Of a stretch of DNA of 64,000 nucleotides, positions 10,699 through 21,480 are shown one piece after another. The stretch's first letter is position 1; each line of letters begins with the position of its first letter. The notes below the pieces were generated by a model. The model made no database searches. It worked only from the letters and a program-made list of their open reading frames with translations, and was not told the origin of the DNA. This stretch comes from Hydractinia symbiolongicarpus (taxonomy: Eukaryota; Cnidaria; Hydrozoa; Anthoathecata; Hydractiniidae), in assembly GCF_029227915.1 (NCBI RefSeq), contig NC_079880.1:17008001-17072000 (forward strand), given 5' to 3'. Both the position numbers and the translations under genes were made by a program.

Positions 10699-11715
10699 AT
10701 TTCAGGATTTCCCAATGATTTTTTAGTCACCTTGTACAATCTCCAGAACTTTTTTTGCTTTTCAAGGATTTCAACAAAAAGTCTCAATTTAAACAGGCAG
10801 TTGGTTAAGGTTGCCACTTAATAATATCTTTCACTTTTTTTAAAAAAGAGTATTTAGTCAGCTAATGTTAAAGAGGTAATTTCCAAAATCATTTTTAACA
10901 GCGTTATTTTTCGATGATTTCCTGCTAAAATGACTACATGTTAAATTGATGGAATTTTTGATTATCAATCTTCACACGGTTATCACTGCATTAATTACAC
11001 TACTATCATTTTCGATAAATACCTTTAAGGAAAGCAGCAATCCAGATACTGAGTATTTACTGTTGCCGTAAGAGAATTAATAAGATGCCTATATTGTAGA
11101 TAAACATGAAATATTTTGTCTGATTTTTACGGTGTTGGAAGTATAATTTTGGATAAGAATTAATATATAATATAATTTTAGTTTAATATATATATGAAAA
11201 TTAAATAGATTTTATAACTAAAAATTATAATGATATAGATCACTTTTATGTTTGTGCGTGTAATAGTTATGAATACAGGTTGCATTTCCTGTAGCTTGAC
11301 TGTTTTCATGTATGTGAAGATTTGATTTAATGTTTATATGTCATAAATGAGTTTCTTCTTTTTTTTACCCTTCCTTTTCGATAACGTTAGCGATAGTTTT
11401 CCATTGGATAAACTTAAAAACCTGTCTCGAATATTTTTCAACCGCAGTTAAACACAAGATAAGACGAAACATTTTGATACTTATCTCTCATAGTTAAACG
11501 AACGCAAGGTAAGATAAAATATTTTGTTATTATTTACCATACGAAACAAACGCAAGATACGATGAAATATTTTGTTATTATCTACAAGCTGAGAAAAATT
11601 GCATCTAATCGAAAAAAAAGGAGGGAGTTGACAAATTTGTCAAATTTGATGTATAGCAGGAGGCGAAAAACGCTTATAGTTTCAAGCCGGAGCTGCAAAG
11701 AAGAAGAAGAAGAAT
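10699..11715. other. Intergenic, no gene recognised
   Basis: AT-rich sequence. Around 11440-11570 a short phrase of the type 'aagataagacgaaacattttg' occurs about three times, spaced ~55 bp. Nothing else can be assigned. Confidence 0.4.
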
Positions 11716-11829
11716 TTGGCCCCTGGTGGTCCCTAGTTACCCACGCGGTAAAAAATGACAGACGTCACCACCTCGTTTCCAAGTTACTTGGCCTTAAAAT
11801 TATAACTGCATTGTAATTGGCTTCATTAA
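11716..11829 (-). mobile_element. Helitron-like copy, left part, interrupted by Harbinger 2
   Basis: Sequence from 'ggcccctggtggtccctagt' to 'ggcttcattaa' matches the 5' half of the small Helitron-like family (compare 2650-2760 and 8960-9065). It breaks exactly at the TAA target duplication of Harbinger 2 and resumes at 15630. Its CTAG end is not seen on the left, so this copy is 3'-truncated. Confidence 0.6.
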
Positions 11830-11943
11830 GCGTAACTTTATACGCCTGTTTTCTGCCTTGTCTCTTTTAATTAAATTAAATCCAGCAAAAGTTCAACACA
11901 GCAAGTAAGTTCACGAAACGCCGAGTTTAATGTTTTTAAAAGC

Positions 11944-13265
11944 GTGTCTAATTCAATTCTTCATTCTTTCGCTTATAACATTCCCGTCGTAATGAACGAA
12001 AATTTGAGAAACGAATGTGATAAAGTTTTGCTTCTACAGTATTTTAAGCGTAAAAGAAAAAGTCATAAATTGCGACTACAAGTCTTACGATATCTGGAAG
12101 TACAGTTGAGAAACCAACAGCACCGAATTATGATTTTTCAGGCTCTCATCAAACATTGCATAAATAGTTATCATGAACTGATAAATAGCGAAACAAAAAC
12201 ATGTTTACGTTCTTGCAGGAAATTTATACGGAATTAAGGTTGGTGGAACACGGTAAATATTTCATATAACGAAAGATTCAAACAAACATTCAGAGTTTCC
12301 AAACAAACATTTAACTATATACTGGAGAAAATCTGGCCGGCAGTAACCAAGCAAGACACTGGCGCGGGCTCGATTTCAGCTGAAGAACGGTTGGCTATCA
12401 CATTGTATAAACTCGGAAAAGGCGACTATAACTATGCCGTAGGGGAAATGACTGGACATGTAGAATCGACCATCAGTTGCATAACTAAAGAAGTGTGCCA
12501 GGAAATCGTTGAAGTTTTGTGGCAAGATAATGTCACAGCCATGTTTCCGAAAAACGAAGAGGAATTTCGGCAAGCATTAATTGACATGGAAGCGGAATGG
12601 CAGTTTCAATTTGCGTTTTCTGCGATAGATGGGTCACATTTACCCATAAAATGCCCTCCGGGTGGTCTAGAAGCCATGAAACAGTATCATAATTTCAAGA
12701 ACTTTTACTCAGTTATCGTAATGGCATTGGTTGATGCCAAATATCGTTTTATATGGGCTGCATTAGGCGCAATCAACCCATTTGTGGGAAGACATAACTG
12801 GAGGAAAAGTGTTACCAGACAAATTTCAAATTGTAGGTGATGTTCATATCCCTCCGATGATACTTGACGATGGGGCATTCCCATTGAAATCTTGGATGTG
12901 CAAGCCATATGGTGACGCTGTGTTAACAGAGAAAAAGCGCTACTTTAATTGCCGTCTTAGCCGAGCACGAATGGTGTCTGAAGGTGCCTTTGGTAAGTTG
13001 TTCGAAGGAGTCCGTAAAGGCCATTGGATTAGCTGCAGTCGTCCTACATAATATCTGCATTAACAGAGGAGATATTCTCAAGCGTGGCATGGATTTAACA
13101 GTGGATCCAGCAACGAACAAAAGAAGAGATAGGACGGACCGACATCAAAAGAACTACATATTAGATAGTTCTGCTAAAAGTATAAGGCAAGCGCTGAGTT
13201 ATTTTGGGAGAAAAAAGAGAACTGCTTTCAGTAGAAAATGTTTTATTCAACCAAAAGCTGCATGA
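11944..13265 (+). pseudogene. Harbinger 2 transposase, broken
   Basis: The frame from 11944 runs through a TAA at 12235-12237, just before a conserved GWW-type motif, and stays open to 12840. It includes the first catalytic Asp in AIDGSHLP (~12625). A deletion then removes roughly a dozen residues after WAALGA. The frame switches for LPDKFQ...LDDGAFPL (second Asp, ~12865) and SEGAFGKL (Glu, ~12985). A further deletion and shift precede VKAIGLAAVVLHNI (~13015-13060). One stop, two frameshifts and internal deletions make it inactive. Family identity is clear from the three catalytic motifs. Confidence 0.85.
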
Positions 13266-13278
13266 CTAAACATTACTT

Positions 13279-13655
13279 TTATTTTGTTTGTTGTAAGAAA
13301 TTATCAAGAATATCACCAGAGGTACCACCAGTGTTATTTGTCCCATTCCCATACACTAAAAAATTGTGATGATAACTTCTTGGGTCAACATAGCTATTTC
13401 CAACACTGAAAGAGTTTCCAGCGTAAGAAGATTGTGGCATTTCTGACGGGTGCAGTTGTTGCATCTGTGGCGGAGGCATGAGGCATCGTTCCATCATTTT
13501 CATGAACATTTCATCTCTTTTTTTTTTGCCTGGAAGCGTCCTCTTTCAGAAAATCAACCAGTTGTTGCGTACTATTTTCTTTTACAGATTCAGTAAATTC
13601 TTCCAACGATTTGAACAGTTTGTTTAGGGCGTGAGTGTGATTGGATAGAAAAAGA
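13279..13655 (-). pseudogene. Harbinger 2 accessory protein, second exon
   Basis: On the minus strand an acceptor AG near 13656-13662 is followed by a helical segment containing ALNKLFKSLEEF and a run of Lys codons. This matches the C-terminal coiled region usual in Harbinger Myb-like partners. A tail rich in Met, Pro, Gln and Tyr ends at 13279. The A/T homopolymer at 13518-13527 is ten bases long, which puts the upstream and downstream parts in different frames. That is consistent with a one-base slip. Confidence 0.6.
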
Positions 13656-14835
13656 TCTGGTCTTTAAAATGGTGCAAAAATATTTTTAAAAAAATGTATT
13701 TAAGATAGATTATTATCCCAAAAAAATATTTTTTTCATAAATTACTTTTTTGTTAAGCGATAAAGATCAAATATTTGTTCACACGTAATCATCTTGGGTA
13801 TTAATTTTTACTACTCAATTATGTTCAAGGTTTTAAATGATAGCCGACTCAAAGAGGAAAATGATTTTCGTATGTAGTTAAAAGATTTTTTTTGAAGTTT
13901 TTCTCCTATTTCCCATGAGAATATTTTCTTTTTCTTTTTTATCTTCAGAAGTTGAATATAATTTGCTTTGAAAAACATGGCAAAACCAGTTAACAGCGAA
14001 TAAAAATGTCCTATATCGTCATAAAGCTTTTATATCAAAAAAAAAGAAGAAAATCTAAAGAAAAATATTTGACTTGCCAGCTAAAAGAAGATTAAAGCAA
14101 AACGTTTTCCCTGTTGATCGCCAAGCTAGCACTAGTCGAAAAGATTTTTGTTTCTAGAGTTTTTTTTTGTTTTACCCATACTCAACTGTGTATAATTGCG
14201 AATGTGAGCGAACACGTGCAGCTTAAACAGAAGATGTAAAAAAAACCTGTTAACAAATAGTCGTTACCATAGTGACCAATTATTATGCAGAAGTATAAGA
14301 TTTCTGTAAGAAACTTAAAAGCTCTTTTTCACAGTGTTAAATTTTTAAGAGAGTATCACTTACGTTTTAAATCTTATTTACAAAACTATAAAGTATGTGG
14401 GGTGGAGAGCGCACTTAGCGTGGAGAGGAATGTTTGATCTAAATAAAAAACCTTTTTTTTTATTTCTTGAGAATGAGTAGAAGGCGCGTTATGATGAGTT
14501 TTCCGACAATCAGAGGTTAAAAATTGTGGAAAAAATTTTAATACTAAATAACTCCAACAGTAAAAAACATTAAGAAAAAATTAAAAAAGCGTTTTTAGAT
14601 TAATGTCTTGTGGTCACAAAAAAGCAAACAGCAAACTTGAGAAATTAGTAGTTTTGTAAAAGAGATCGCATTTGTAGGAGAGGGGCCATTTTTTTTTCGT
14701 GTAAACCTTCAAATTTTATTTTTTCTTAATAATTTTTATACCATTATATAGGTAATCATATAGGCTTTCTAAAAATATATACATTAATATATCAAAATAA
14801 AGTTTTATTGAATTATAAGCATTTTAAAATATCAC

Positions 14836-15482
14836 ACCTTTTTTGTATACTCACGCCTTAAGGATTCTTCTAGTACCTGCCTTTTAACATTATTTTTGTT
14901 TACTGGAACAAACACTTTTGAACTGCGTCTCCTTTTCTTACTGGTAGAATCTTTTGATGTGCCTTGCTCTGAGTCAGCGTATGTTGTTTGCTCAGAAGAA
15001 CTTGAAGGAGTCGTCAAATAGGAGTCCGCCATTTCATGTGCTTGTTCAATTGATTGCTCTGGTTGGCAATGATCCATCGTACAGATCGCTTGAAACAGTT
15101 TTTCAAACCACGGCCCAAACTTTTTCCCCTCCTGGAACCTTTTAATCCCAGAAGCTGTCTTAACCGTCAATGCAGCTTTTCGGCAAATGCTTACACATCT
15201 TTTAAACTTAGATCTAAGTTGTGCCACATCATAGAGGAAATCATCATCACGCTCTTTACACCTTTCTTTTAATTCGCGAATAACGTCGTTGTAGTAAATG
15301 CTATTCTTTACGTTTTTGGTGTTGGTCAAAAGAAGTTTCTTCTTTAGCATTTCATTTTCTAGTATAATGTCTACCAAGTCTGTCACTATATCTTCTGGCC
15401 ACAAACACTTCCGCCCTCTTTTTCCAGCCTTTTTGCTTTTCTTTGTAAATACTACCGTCTTCCTCGCCACTGCTCTCTTCAT
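14836..15482 (-). CDS. Harbinger 2 accessory Myb/SANT-like DNA-binding protein, first exon
   Basis: Met at 15482 opens a Lys-rich N-terminus. A trihelical Myb/SANT-like region follows (residues ~25-115, with WPEDIVTDLVDIILEN, a Tyr-Tyr turn and LRSKFKRCVSICRKA). A Ser/Thr-rich linker and a basic KKRRRSSKVF patch come next. The frame ends at AAAAAG|GTGTGA, a good donor, so the stop at 14832 is probably intronic. An intron of about 1.2 kb leads to the exon at 13655. The protein would bind element ends and chaperone the transposase; this is inferred from the family. Confidence 0.65.
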
Positions 15483-15629
15483 GTGGAAAGTAATCGACGC
15501 TCACATTTTCCTAAAAGTGAAATTGAGGAATTAAAATATTACACCAAACGACCTGGTGCTTTATCAGAAAACAGGCGTAAAAATTTACGCTAAATTATAC
15601 AAGGCAGAAAACAGGCGTATAAAGTTAGG

Positions 15630-15795
15630 CTAACTTAAATTAAGATATTGACGTTAATTAGTGTTATTGACCTCGCGACTTTAAGTTTGTCGACCACCAT
15701 TTGAGACAAGCATTTTTCGGCGACATCAGAGGAAAATGAACACATCCACTTTGTCTGTTTCAGACAGACAGACACTCTCCGTATTATTTTATAGA
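15630..15795 (-). mobile_element. Helitron-like copy, right part (5' end) interrupted by Harbinger 2
   Basis: This continues the family sequence that stopped at 11829 ('gatattgacgtta...'). It runs to the Helitron 5' end near 15795, here diverged. Removing 11830-15629 and one TAA restores a continuous family member. Confidence 0.6.
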
Positions 15796-15799
15796 TAGA

Positions 15800-16250
15800 C
15801 TAGTCGATAAAGCCCGTGGAAAAATCCACTTAGGGAAAGGATAAATGACAAAGAACCGTCATTTAATTTTGTTGACGTCAGCACTGGCAAGTTCTTATAT
15901 ATAAAATTTTTTTTTTTAGAATTTTTTAGCCCGCGTAGCATCTATTGTGAAGAGCTTGAAACTCTGATCAAAATAATGTATATGAACATGATGTAGCTAC
16001 ATGTAAGGAAAAGTTAAGGAGATATATTTGTTTAAAATTTTTGCTGACATCAGCAAGAACTCGTCAATACAAAAAACATTTTTCGGTTATTTGTTAACAC
16101 GTTGCTTCTATTGTGTAGAGCTGGAAACGCTGATGGATATAATATAATAATGTGAGGGATCATGCACTTTTGACGAACGGCTAAGGAATTACAAAGGTTT
16201 AAAAACTTTGCTGAGGTCAGCAAAGTTTCCCCTAAAGTACAAAATTAGAG
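15800..16250 (-). mobile_element. Helitron-like copy, 5'-truncated
   Basis: CTAG and the hairpin lie at 15800-15835, with the usual sub-repeats and diverged GCTGACATCAGCA boxes. The copy ends without a TC terminus where the next CTAG begins (16252). Confidence 0.55.
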
Positions 16251-16251
16251 A

Positions 16252-16350
16252 CTAGTCGATAAGGCCTGTGGAAAAATGAACTTAAACAAAAAAAATAACG
16301 AAGATCCGTCATTTAAATTTTACTGACGTCAGCAATGACCCGTCAATGCA
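16252..16350 (-). mobile_element. Helitron-like fragment (3' end only)
   Basis: CTAG plus a mutated hairpin and the first TGACGTCA box are recognisable. Similarity ends near 16350. The plus-strand ORF that follows (16346-16591) resembles nothing known and is not annotated. Confidence 0.5.
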
Positions 16351-16654
16351 TAACAATTTCTTTACTAAAGTGTGGCCAACCTTGGCATTAAAAATAGGTC
16401 ACAATGCAAAATCCTTCAACTCGTATTTGTCATATCATGATAATGAAATGGAGAAAAAAGAGCTGAGTGAGGGTAGAGGCTGCTTTTCATTCTTTGCAAA
16501 TCAACAAATCAACTTTTCCAGAACACGACTCAATCTACTGAGTTCGGTTGATCGAAGAGTACCAGCAATTTTGGGCGAGGAGCGTTATTGATGAAATATA
16601 TAAGCACGCAGTCCTTCTTGTAAAGAAATGTTTAGATTGTAATATTTTAAATTT

Positions 16655-16846
16655 AATATCCATTGTCAAAATACTCGGCAAAACTCTACAATGTTATCTA
16701 TTCCTAAAGTGAAACTCGAGCTCGCAAAATCTGGCTTTTTCTCTATCGGTGCAAAAATTTTCAATGCACTGCCGATAGAGATACGGGGAACAGAGTCATT
16801 CGCAGATGTTAAGAATAGAGTCATTACTCCTGTTAATTGCAAATAA
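16655..16846 (+). pseudogene. CR1/L2-like LINE ORF2 C-terminal remnant
   Basis: Sixty-three codons read NTRQNS near the start and then FFSIGAKIFNALPIEIRG. This is the conserved region after the reverse transcriptase in CR1/L2/Jockey-like non-LTR retrotransposons (TR..., GA..FN.LP..IR, followed by F...K). It ends in TAA at 16844-16846. Upstream RT is absent, consistent with 5' truncation. Confidence 0.7.
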
Positions 16847-16879
16847 TTATTATTTTGATATTCTAATAATTTTAATAAT

Positions 16880-17030
16880 TTGTATGCAAGTGTCAGACCA
16901 CTAACAAAGCACCATAAAAATGATTCAATATATGTTTTCATGTCATGGCTGAAACTTCTCAGATAAGTAGTACTTACACCTACGAATACAAAAAATACAA
17001 ATCTAACATCAAACATAGAGCTGTTACTAC
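16880..17030 (-). repeat. Inverted copy of the ~140-bp repeat found at 18978-19400
   Basis: 'gtgtcagaccactaacaaag' and the following ~125 bp are the reverse complement of 19135-19268, with roughly a dozen differences. Together with the array at 18978 it brackets the pseudogene between. Confidence 0.75.
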
Positions 17031-17039
17031 AAATATCAT

Positions 17040-18905
17040 TAAATTTCACCTTTCCAATATCTCAAATATCTCAAGGCTGCAAATGAAGATACTACAAATT
17101 TTCTATTGAAAGTCGAAGATATGGGTACTGATGCTTGAAATAACTTTATTGAATCATACAACAAAGATCTTAACGCATTCTCAGAACGAAAAAAGAAACA
17201 GAAAATCAAAACCTTTGCATCAGAATCGGGAAGGCACAAAGTAACTGGCTCAACTGAAAACAGACACGTATCAGTAGCCATGACTAGAGATCTGTTTGGA
17301 AGCATTTTATTTTAAGCATTGCAAGCAAAAATAGACATGGCAGGAGCGCTGAATTATCCATTGACAATTGTACCCTTATCATTGAGTCAGGCACGATGCA
17401 GAAAACTCCGAAGGTGAAGTTATTAAATGAATTAGAGAAGAGAGTAAAAATAGTAGATCCAAGCTATGTGAACATCACTATAATTGATGAAGTGTTTTTT
17501 CTTCATTCATTCGTTGACTTGCCATCAACATTTGGTTCAGTTGCATCTCACATATTACGTCGAGTTTGCAAACAAAAAGGCGACGAGATTCTCCTTGTGT
17601 TTGATAAAGTAATAACACCGTCCATCAAGGATTGTAAAAGAGATAAGGGATCAGACAATCGAAGTGTTGCTTAGTAAATCACAGGTGCCGAGCAGAAAAG
17701 GCCTGGCAATTGCTTACAAACCTTTAGAAAGGATCAATTCAAGGAATCCCTAGTAGAATTCCTCACTAGCTATGAGAATAATGATTTAGTTTTGGTAATA
17801 TTGGATAAAAAGAAATTGCTTGTCAACTGTGACGATGTGTGTTATTCCTTTACTGCTGAAGAAGGAAGATTGATCACCATAATAGAATAGGATTATTTGT
17901 GCACGCACGAGGAAGCTGTTTTGAAAATGATATTCCATTTGAACGACTTACCTCACCAGTTAACGTGGTGACACGCACTGTAGATACAGATGTGCTGAAC
18001 ATAGCTCTTGGATGCATTCATCTTATGAATATCGGTTCAAATGCTTGGTTGGAAGTGGGAATGTTCACAAAGAATAGCCGAAGGTATATGAGCATAAACC
18101 AAATATTTCAGCAATGTGGAATCACTTTGTAAAGCACCCGGTTATCATGCTTTTACTGGATGTGTTTACACAGCTTCTTTCAACCGCGAAGTAAAGATAC
18201 GTCCTCACTTTCAAGAATTGGTGACTGGGATGACATTTCTAATATTCATATTAAAATAATTGAATCTTTTGTGTATCCCATTTATGGGAAAAAGACAATC
18301 GTGTCTGTGGATGAAGCTCACTCGGGCATGTTTCCGAAAAAATACACACCAGAAAAGAAAAACGAGTCATTAGTACATCATATGAAGAAGATGGATGCAA
18401 GTTTCTTCCCTCCATGTTTAAAAGTGCTACTAGAAGAAATGAGAAGAACAAGTTACGTCACCAGTCTTTGGTAAAGCTGTGTGTTAGCTGATGCTTCCAT
18501 TAATGATCCATTATCATTCAGTTGAGCGATGCATGGTGAAAGCTATCAATTAAAGCGGTTTGATGGAGATGTTGCTCCCAAAATCGCCGATGTTGTAAAA
18601 GATGAACTTGATAAAGAGGGTAAGTTTTTCATATGTGATATTTGTAATTATTAAGCAGTTGTCATGTTGTGATGAAATATGAGCGAGATCAATTTGTATC
18701 AAGGTGTTGGTATTTTACTATAACCACATCCAAATCATTTCTAAGTACATCATTTTTAGATTTTGATGATAAAGAACATAAGGATGCTTATGGCAGTGAA
18801 GATGAACACGATGAGGATGATATGGATTCTACGAGCATTGATGATGAATGTAATTTTCTTGATGTTACTACTTTCATCCAGTTTTCGAACCACGTCATGG
18901 ACAAA
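17040..18905 (+). pseudogene. Broken gene of the multicopy HEEAD/HAFTGCD nuclease-like family
   Basis: Several frames together show blocks seen in multicopy invertebrate proteins of unnamed function. These are an N-terminal block before a YPLTIVPLSLS segment (~17350), then LPSTFGSVASHILRR and FDKVITPSIKD (~17520-17640), NCDDVCYSFTAEE (~17830), THEEA (~17900), VDTDVLNIAL (~17975), YHAFTGC (~18145) and a linker ending in an acidic tail. The acidic blocks HEEAD, DTD and FTGCD resemble the metal-binding layout of PIN/XPG-like nucleases; that comparison is inference. Several stops and frameshifts, for example at 17307, 17672 and 17889, show it is dead. The flanking inverted repeats suggest it moved as part of an element. 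Confidence 0.6.
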
Positions 18906-18977
18906 TAACGTTTTTCACATTGTTCCAACGTCTATACAACATTGAGAAGACGTTGTTTGACCAAGGGTCTTTGTAGG

Positions 18978-19440
18978 GTCTGACTTGGACTTTAAACCCA
19001 CATTTGATGCTAGACGTTTTTTGTGTTTGTAGGCTTTAGTACTACTGACTTAGAAAGTTTCAGCCATAAGGTTTATTGGATGAAAACAACACTATTTTGG
19101 TACCTGCCTTGTGGAGGGTCTGACTTAGTCTTGGAACCCAAATTTGATGTTAGATTTGTATTTTTTGTATTCGTAGGTGTGTGTACTACTTATCTGAGAA
19201 ATTTCAGCCATGAGGCTCATGACATGAAAACAAGCCCTTTTTATGGTGCTTTGTTAGTGGTCTGACACGACCTAGGAACCCAAATTTTATGTTAGATTTT
19301 GTATTTTTGTTATCACAGAAAATAATACTACTTGCATACAAAGTTTTGATCATGAGGCTTATGACATGAAATTAGGGTCTTTTGGAGTGATATATTTTGG
19401 TCCTTGGAACCTAGAGGAAACCAAAAAACTCTGTCTGACA
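18978..19440 (+). repeat. Tandem array, ~140-bp unit, about three copies
   Basis: Units start with GTCTGAC at about 18978, 19118 and 19260. Each contains 'aacccaaatttgatgttag', a T-rich stretch, a 'tttcagccatgaggct' block and an ATGACATGAAA end. The last unit is diverged. A single inverted unit lies at 16880-17030. Confidence 0.75.
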
Positions 19441-19448
19441 AAGCAATT

Positions 19449-19859
19449 TTACTGACCTGAAAAACAATAGATTGAGACTATCAAACCTTCTGAGGAAAAT
19501 GACATGAAAAGAACCGTGTGACTATGTGTCACCAACGTTCTTATCCAGAACGTTTTCTTCTCCAACAACAACGAACCAATTTCACCCTTTGTCAGATTTT
19601 TAACATTATTAACCACGTCAATAATAATAAAACGATTATTCCGCACCGTGTCGTTGGTATACTCTTCAGTGAAATGTACAATTCTACAAAATGGCACCTT
19701 CTTTTGTATGTGTGATTTATAATTTTCCACTCTTGATTTCCAAGAAAAAGTTGAACCAACTCCTTGGTCACCGCAATTTTTACAGTAACGCAACATAAAC
19801 AACGTTACTTGCGATACAAGTGCTGTTCCGTCTAATCCTAAATATATTCCTTGTTGCAA
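19449..19859 (-). pseudogene. Penelope-like element GIY-YIG endonuclease remnant
   Basis: A 136-codon minus-strand frame contains CKNCGDQGVGSTFS, then an Arg (KSRVENYKSHI), and later FWIRTLVT. Cys-x2-Cys, a (Y)VGST block and a conserved Arg ~8 residues on are the GIY-YIG nuclease core at the C-terminus of many Penelope-like retroelements. The first Tyr of the core lies in the RYCKNC region, and the G-V-G-S-T block lacks the usual Tyr. No reverse transcriptase is seen upstream (higher coordinates), so this is a fragment. Confidence 0.55.
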
Positions 19860-20029
19860 ATGACGTTAAGATGTTTCGTCTACATTGTTTTTACATGAAT
19901 CACAATATTTGTTGAGTTCAGATTTAATGTTGTAGGAATCACTACGCAGTAAAAGATCTTTAGGTTTCTATCTCTTTGTTTGCGCTTAGATTGAGCCTTT
20001 TAGAAAAAGTTGTTTAAGCTCAGGTTGAT

Positions 20030-21088
20030 CAGGGGCGGATCCAGAGTTTTTCAAGACTTAGTCAAAATATTGCTGCTGCGCAGCAAAATTTTGAATAAGG
20101 CTTGAATTTACCAGCTGGGGGTCTTGGGGGGCGCTGTAAGGCCCCCAAGTGGGGTCTGGGGCGAAGCTCCAAAAGCTTTCGCTAATTCGAGCATTGCGGG
20201 TACAAAATCGCCGGAAATTGTCGTTCGATTCATCTAGTTGTCATTGAAATTGACGAAAAGAAACGCAAAGCTATTAGAAAATCTCCTAAGAACATTTTTT
20301 ATATGGTCGAGTCTGGAGTTTCTTAAAATTTCGATAATTTGAGCCTGAAATGTTTCTTAATTTTCCTTATTTGAGCCTGGAAAGTTTCTTAAAAATGTAG
20401 AACTTGAACTGTTTATCAATCAAAAACAACAACAACAGAGATTAACAGGGATTAACTACAATAAAGTGAGACAATTGTGAATGTATTTTAATATTTATAA
20501 ACTCTTGCTGTTTCTGCCAATATCAGGCTTCATCAGCATGACTAGGTGAATGAAATGATTACACCAGCCATGAACAGCACAATAAAACACAAACATAACA
20601 ACGACCAATTACATTGAAAAATAGGGTTATGAAAAAGTTAGCCTTCGGTTTCTCATTGTATACCGACCTAACAGCATCTATGTTAGGCATGATTTCCTTA
20701 TGGATGTACATGAGCGCAATTCCATTTAAACGATCCTAAACCATGATGCGCCTAGTGTAGTCTTAAAGTCTACGTAAAGAAAAAAAGGAAGGTTCACATT
20801 CACAGGATATGACGGTAAAGTGGCTAAAATTCTTAATGCTACCTTGATGTATTCAAAGCCATCAAATTTGACAGCTTTTAACGCTTTAATAACATTGTCT
20901 GGTAAGCAACCATCATAATCAGACCAGACGATTTGGCAAATCATTCCTGTAAAATTCAGCAAATTATTATTAATTTTTCTTTTTATTACTGTTGACACGG
21001 CAAGTATTAACAAAAAAGGCAACCATGTCTTGGGGTTACAGTTGTTGATTGCTTCTGGTTTAACTGTCTGCTCGGGAGATAGAGTCAT
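20030..21088 (-). pseudogene. hAT element remnant: C-terminal dimerisation region and one terminus
   Basis: A terminus CAGGGGCGGATCCAGAG starts at 20030, like that of hAT-1 at 29458. On the minus strand, LPDNVIKALKAVKFDGFEYIKVALRILATLP (about 20800-20920) is the start of the hAT dimerisation domain. The Ser-Cys-Glu-Cys-Glu block after it is disrupted by indels. NGIALMYIHKEI (~20695) then restores the C-terminal pattern. No matching second terminus was found, so the copy is truncated. G-rich subterminal sequence at 20100-20160 resembles that of the other hAT elements in this window. Confidence 0.65.
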
Positions 21089-21378
21089 GTCACAAACAAT
21101 ATGGAACAGGGAAAATCTGAATAAACTTTTTAGATATATATAAAAATATTTTCCCTTTGGTTTTTAAAAGCAAATTGAAAACAAAAAATCTGTTCAATGA
21201 GCACATATTACAAAAAGAAATAACCAGCTAGCTATAGCTAATAGCTCAACAACAAGCTTTTCGTAGCTAATACTGAAAACCTTTAAAATAAGTTAAGGTG
21301 TTTTGGAGAGTAGAACACATGCTTCTCACCTTAAAGCAATAATTCCTTTTATCTACACACCTCGCCTTATGGAATGTA

Positions 21379-21480
21379 TCTCTATAATAATACGCCAGTT
21401 CTGTCTGTCTGTGACTTTTGCAAACGCGATATATTTTATCACCCGAATGCGCGAGTTTGTCGAGTTTTTTGTTTTGTTTA
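21379..21480 (+). mobile_element. Helitron-like 5' end fragment, plus orientation
   Basis: It begins TCTCTATAATAATACGCCAG and continues with the family 5' sequence, compared with the reverse complement of 2095-2199, up to about 21480. The rest of the element is not recognisable. 21090-21378 holds no gene. Confidence 0.55.

Larger units (their letters stand above)
11830..15629. mobile_element. PIF/Harbinger DNA transposon 2 (decayed)
   Basis: The 32-bp TIRs (left GCGTAACTTTATACGCCTGT..., right its inverse with one mismatch) are flanked by TAA at 11827-11829 and 15630-15632. The element is 3.8 kb. It carries a transposase pseudogene on the plus strand and a Myb/SANT-like accessory gene on the minus strand. 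It differs from Harbinger 1 in TIR sequence and in type of accessory protein, so it is a separate family. Confidence 0.88.

Noticed and set aside
11562-11816. 84-codon plus-strand ORF
   Set aside because: It ends inside the Helitron-like fragment, and the upstream part has no coding character.
16346-16591. 81-codon plus-strand ORF after the Helitron fragment
   Set aside because: It begins inside repeat sequence and has no recognisable motif. It could be a retroelement scrap but cannot be supported.
16666-17305. Minus-strand ORFs of 127 and 88 codons
   Set aside because: They are shadows of the LINE remnant, the ~140-bp repeat and the nuclease-like pseudogene, which read convincingly on the plus strand.
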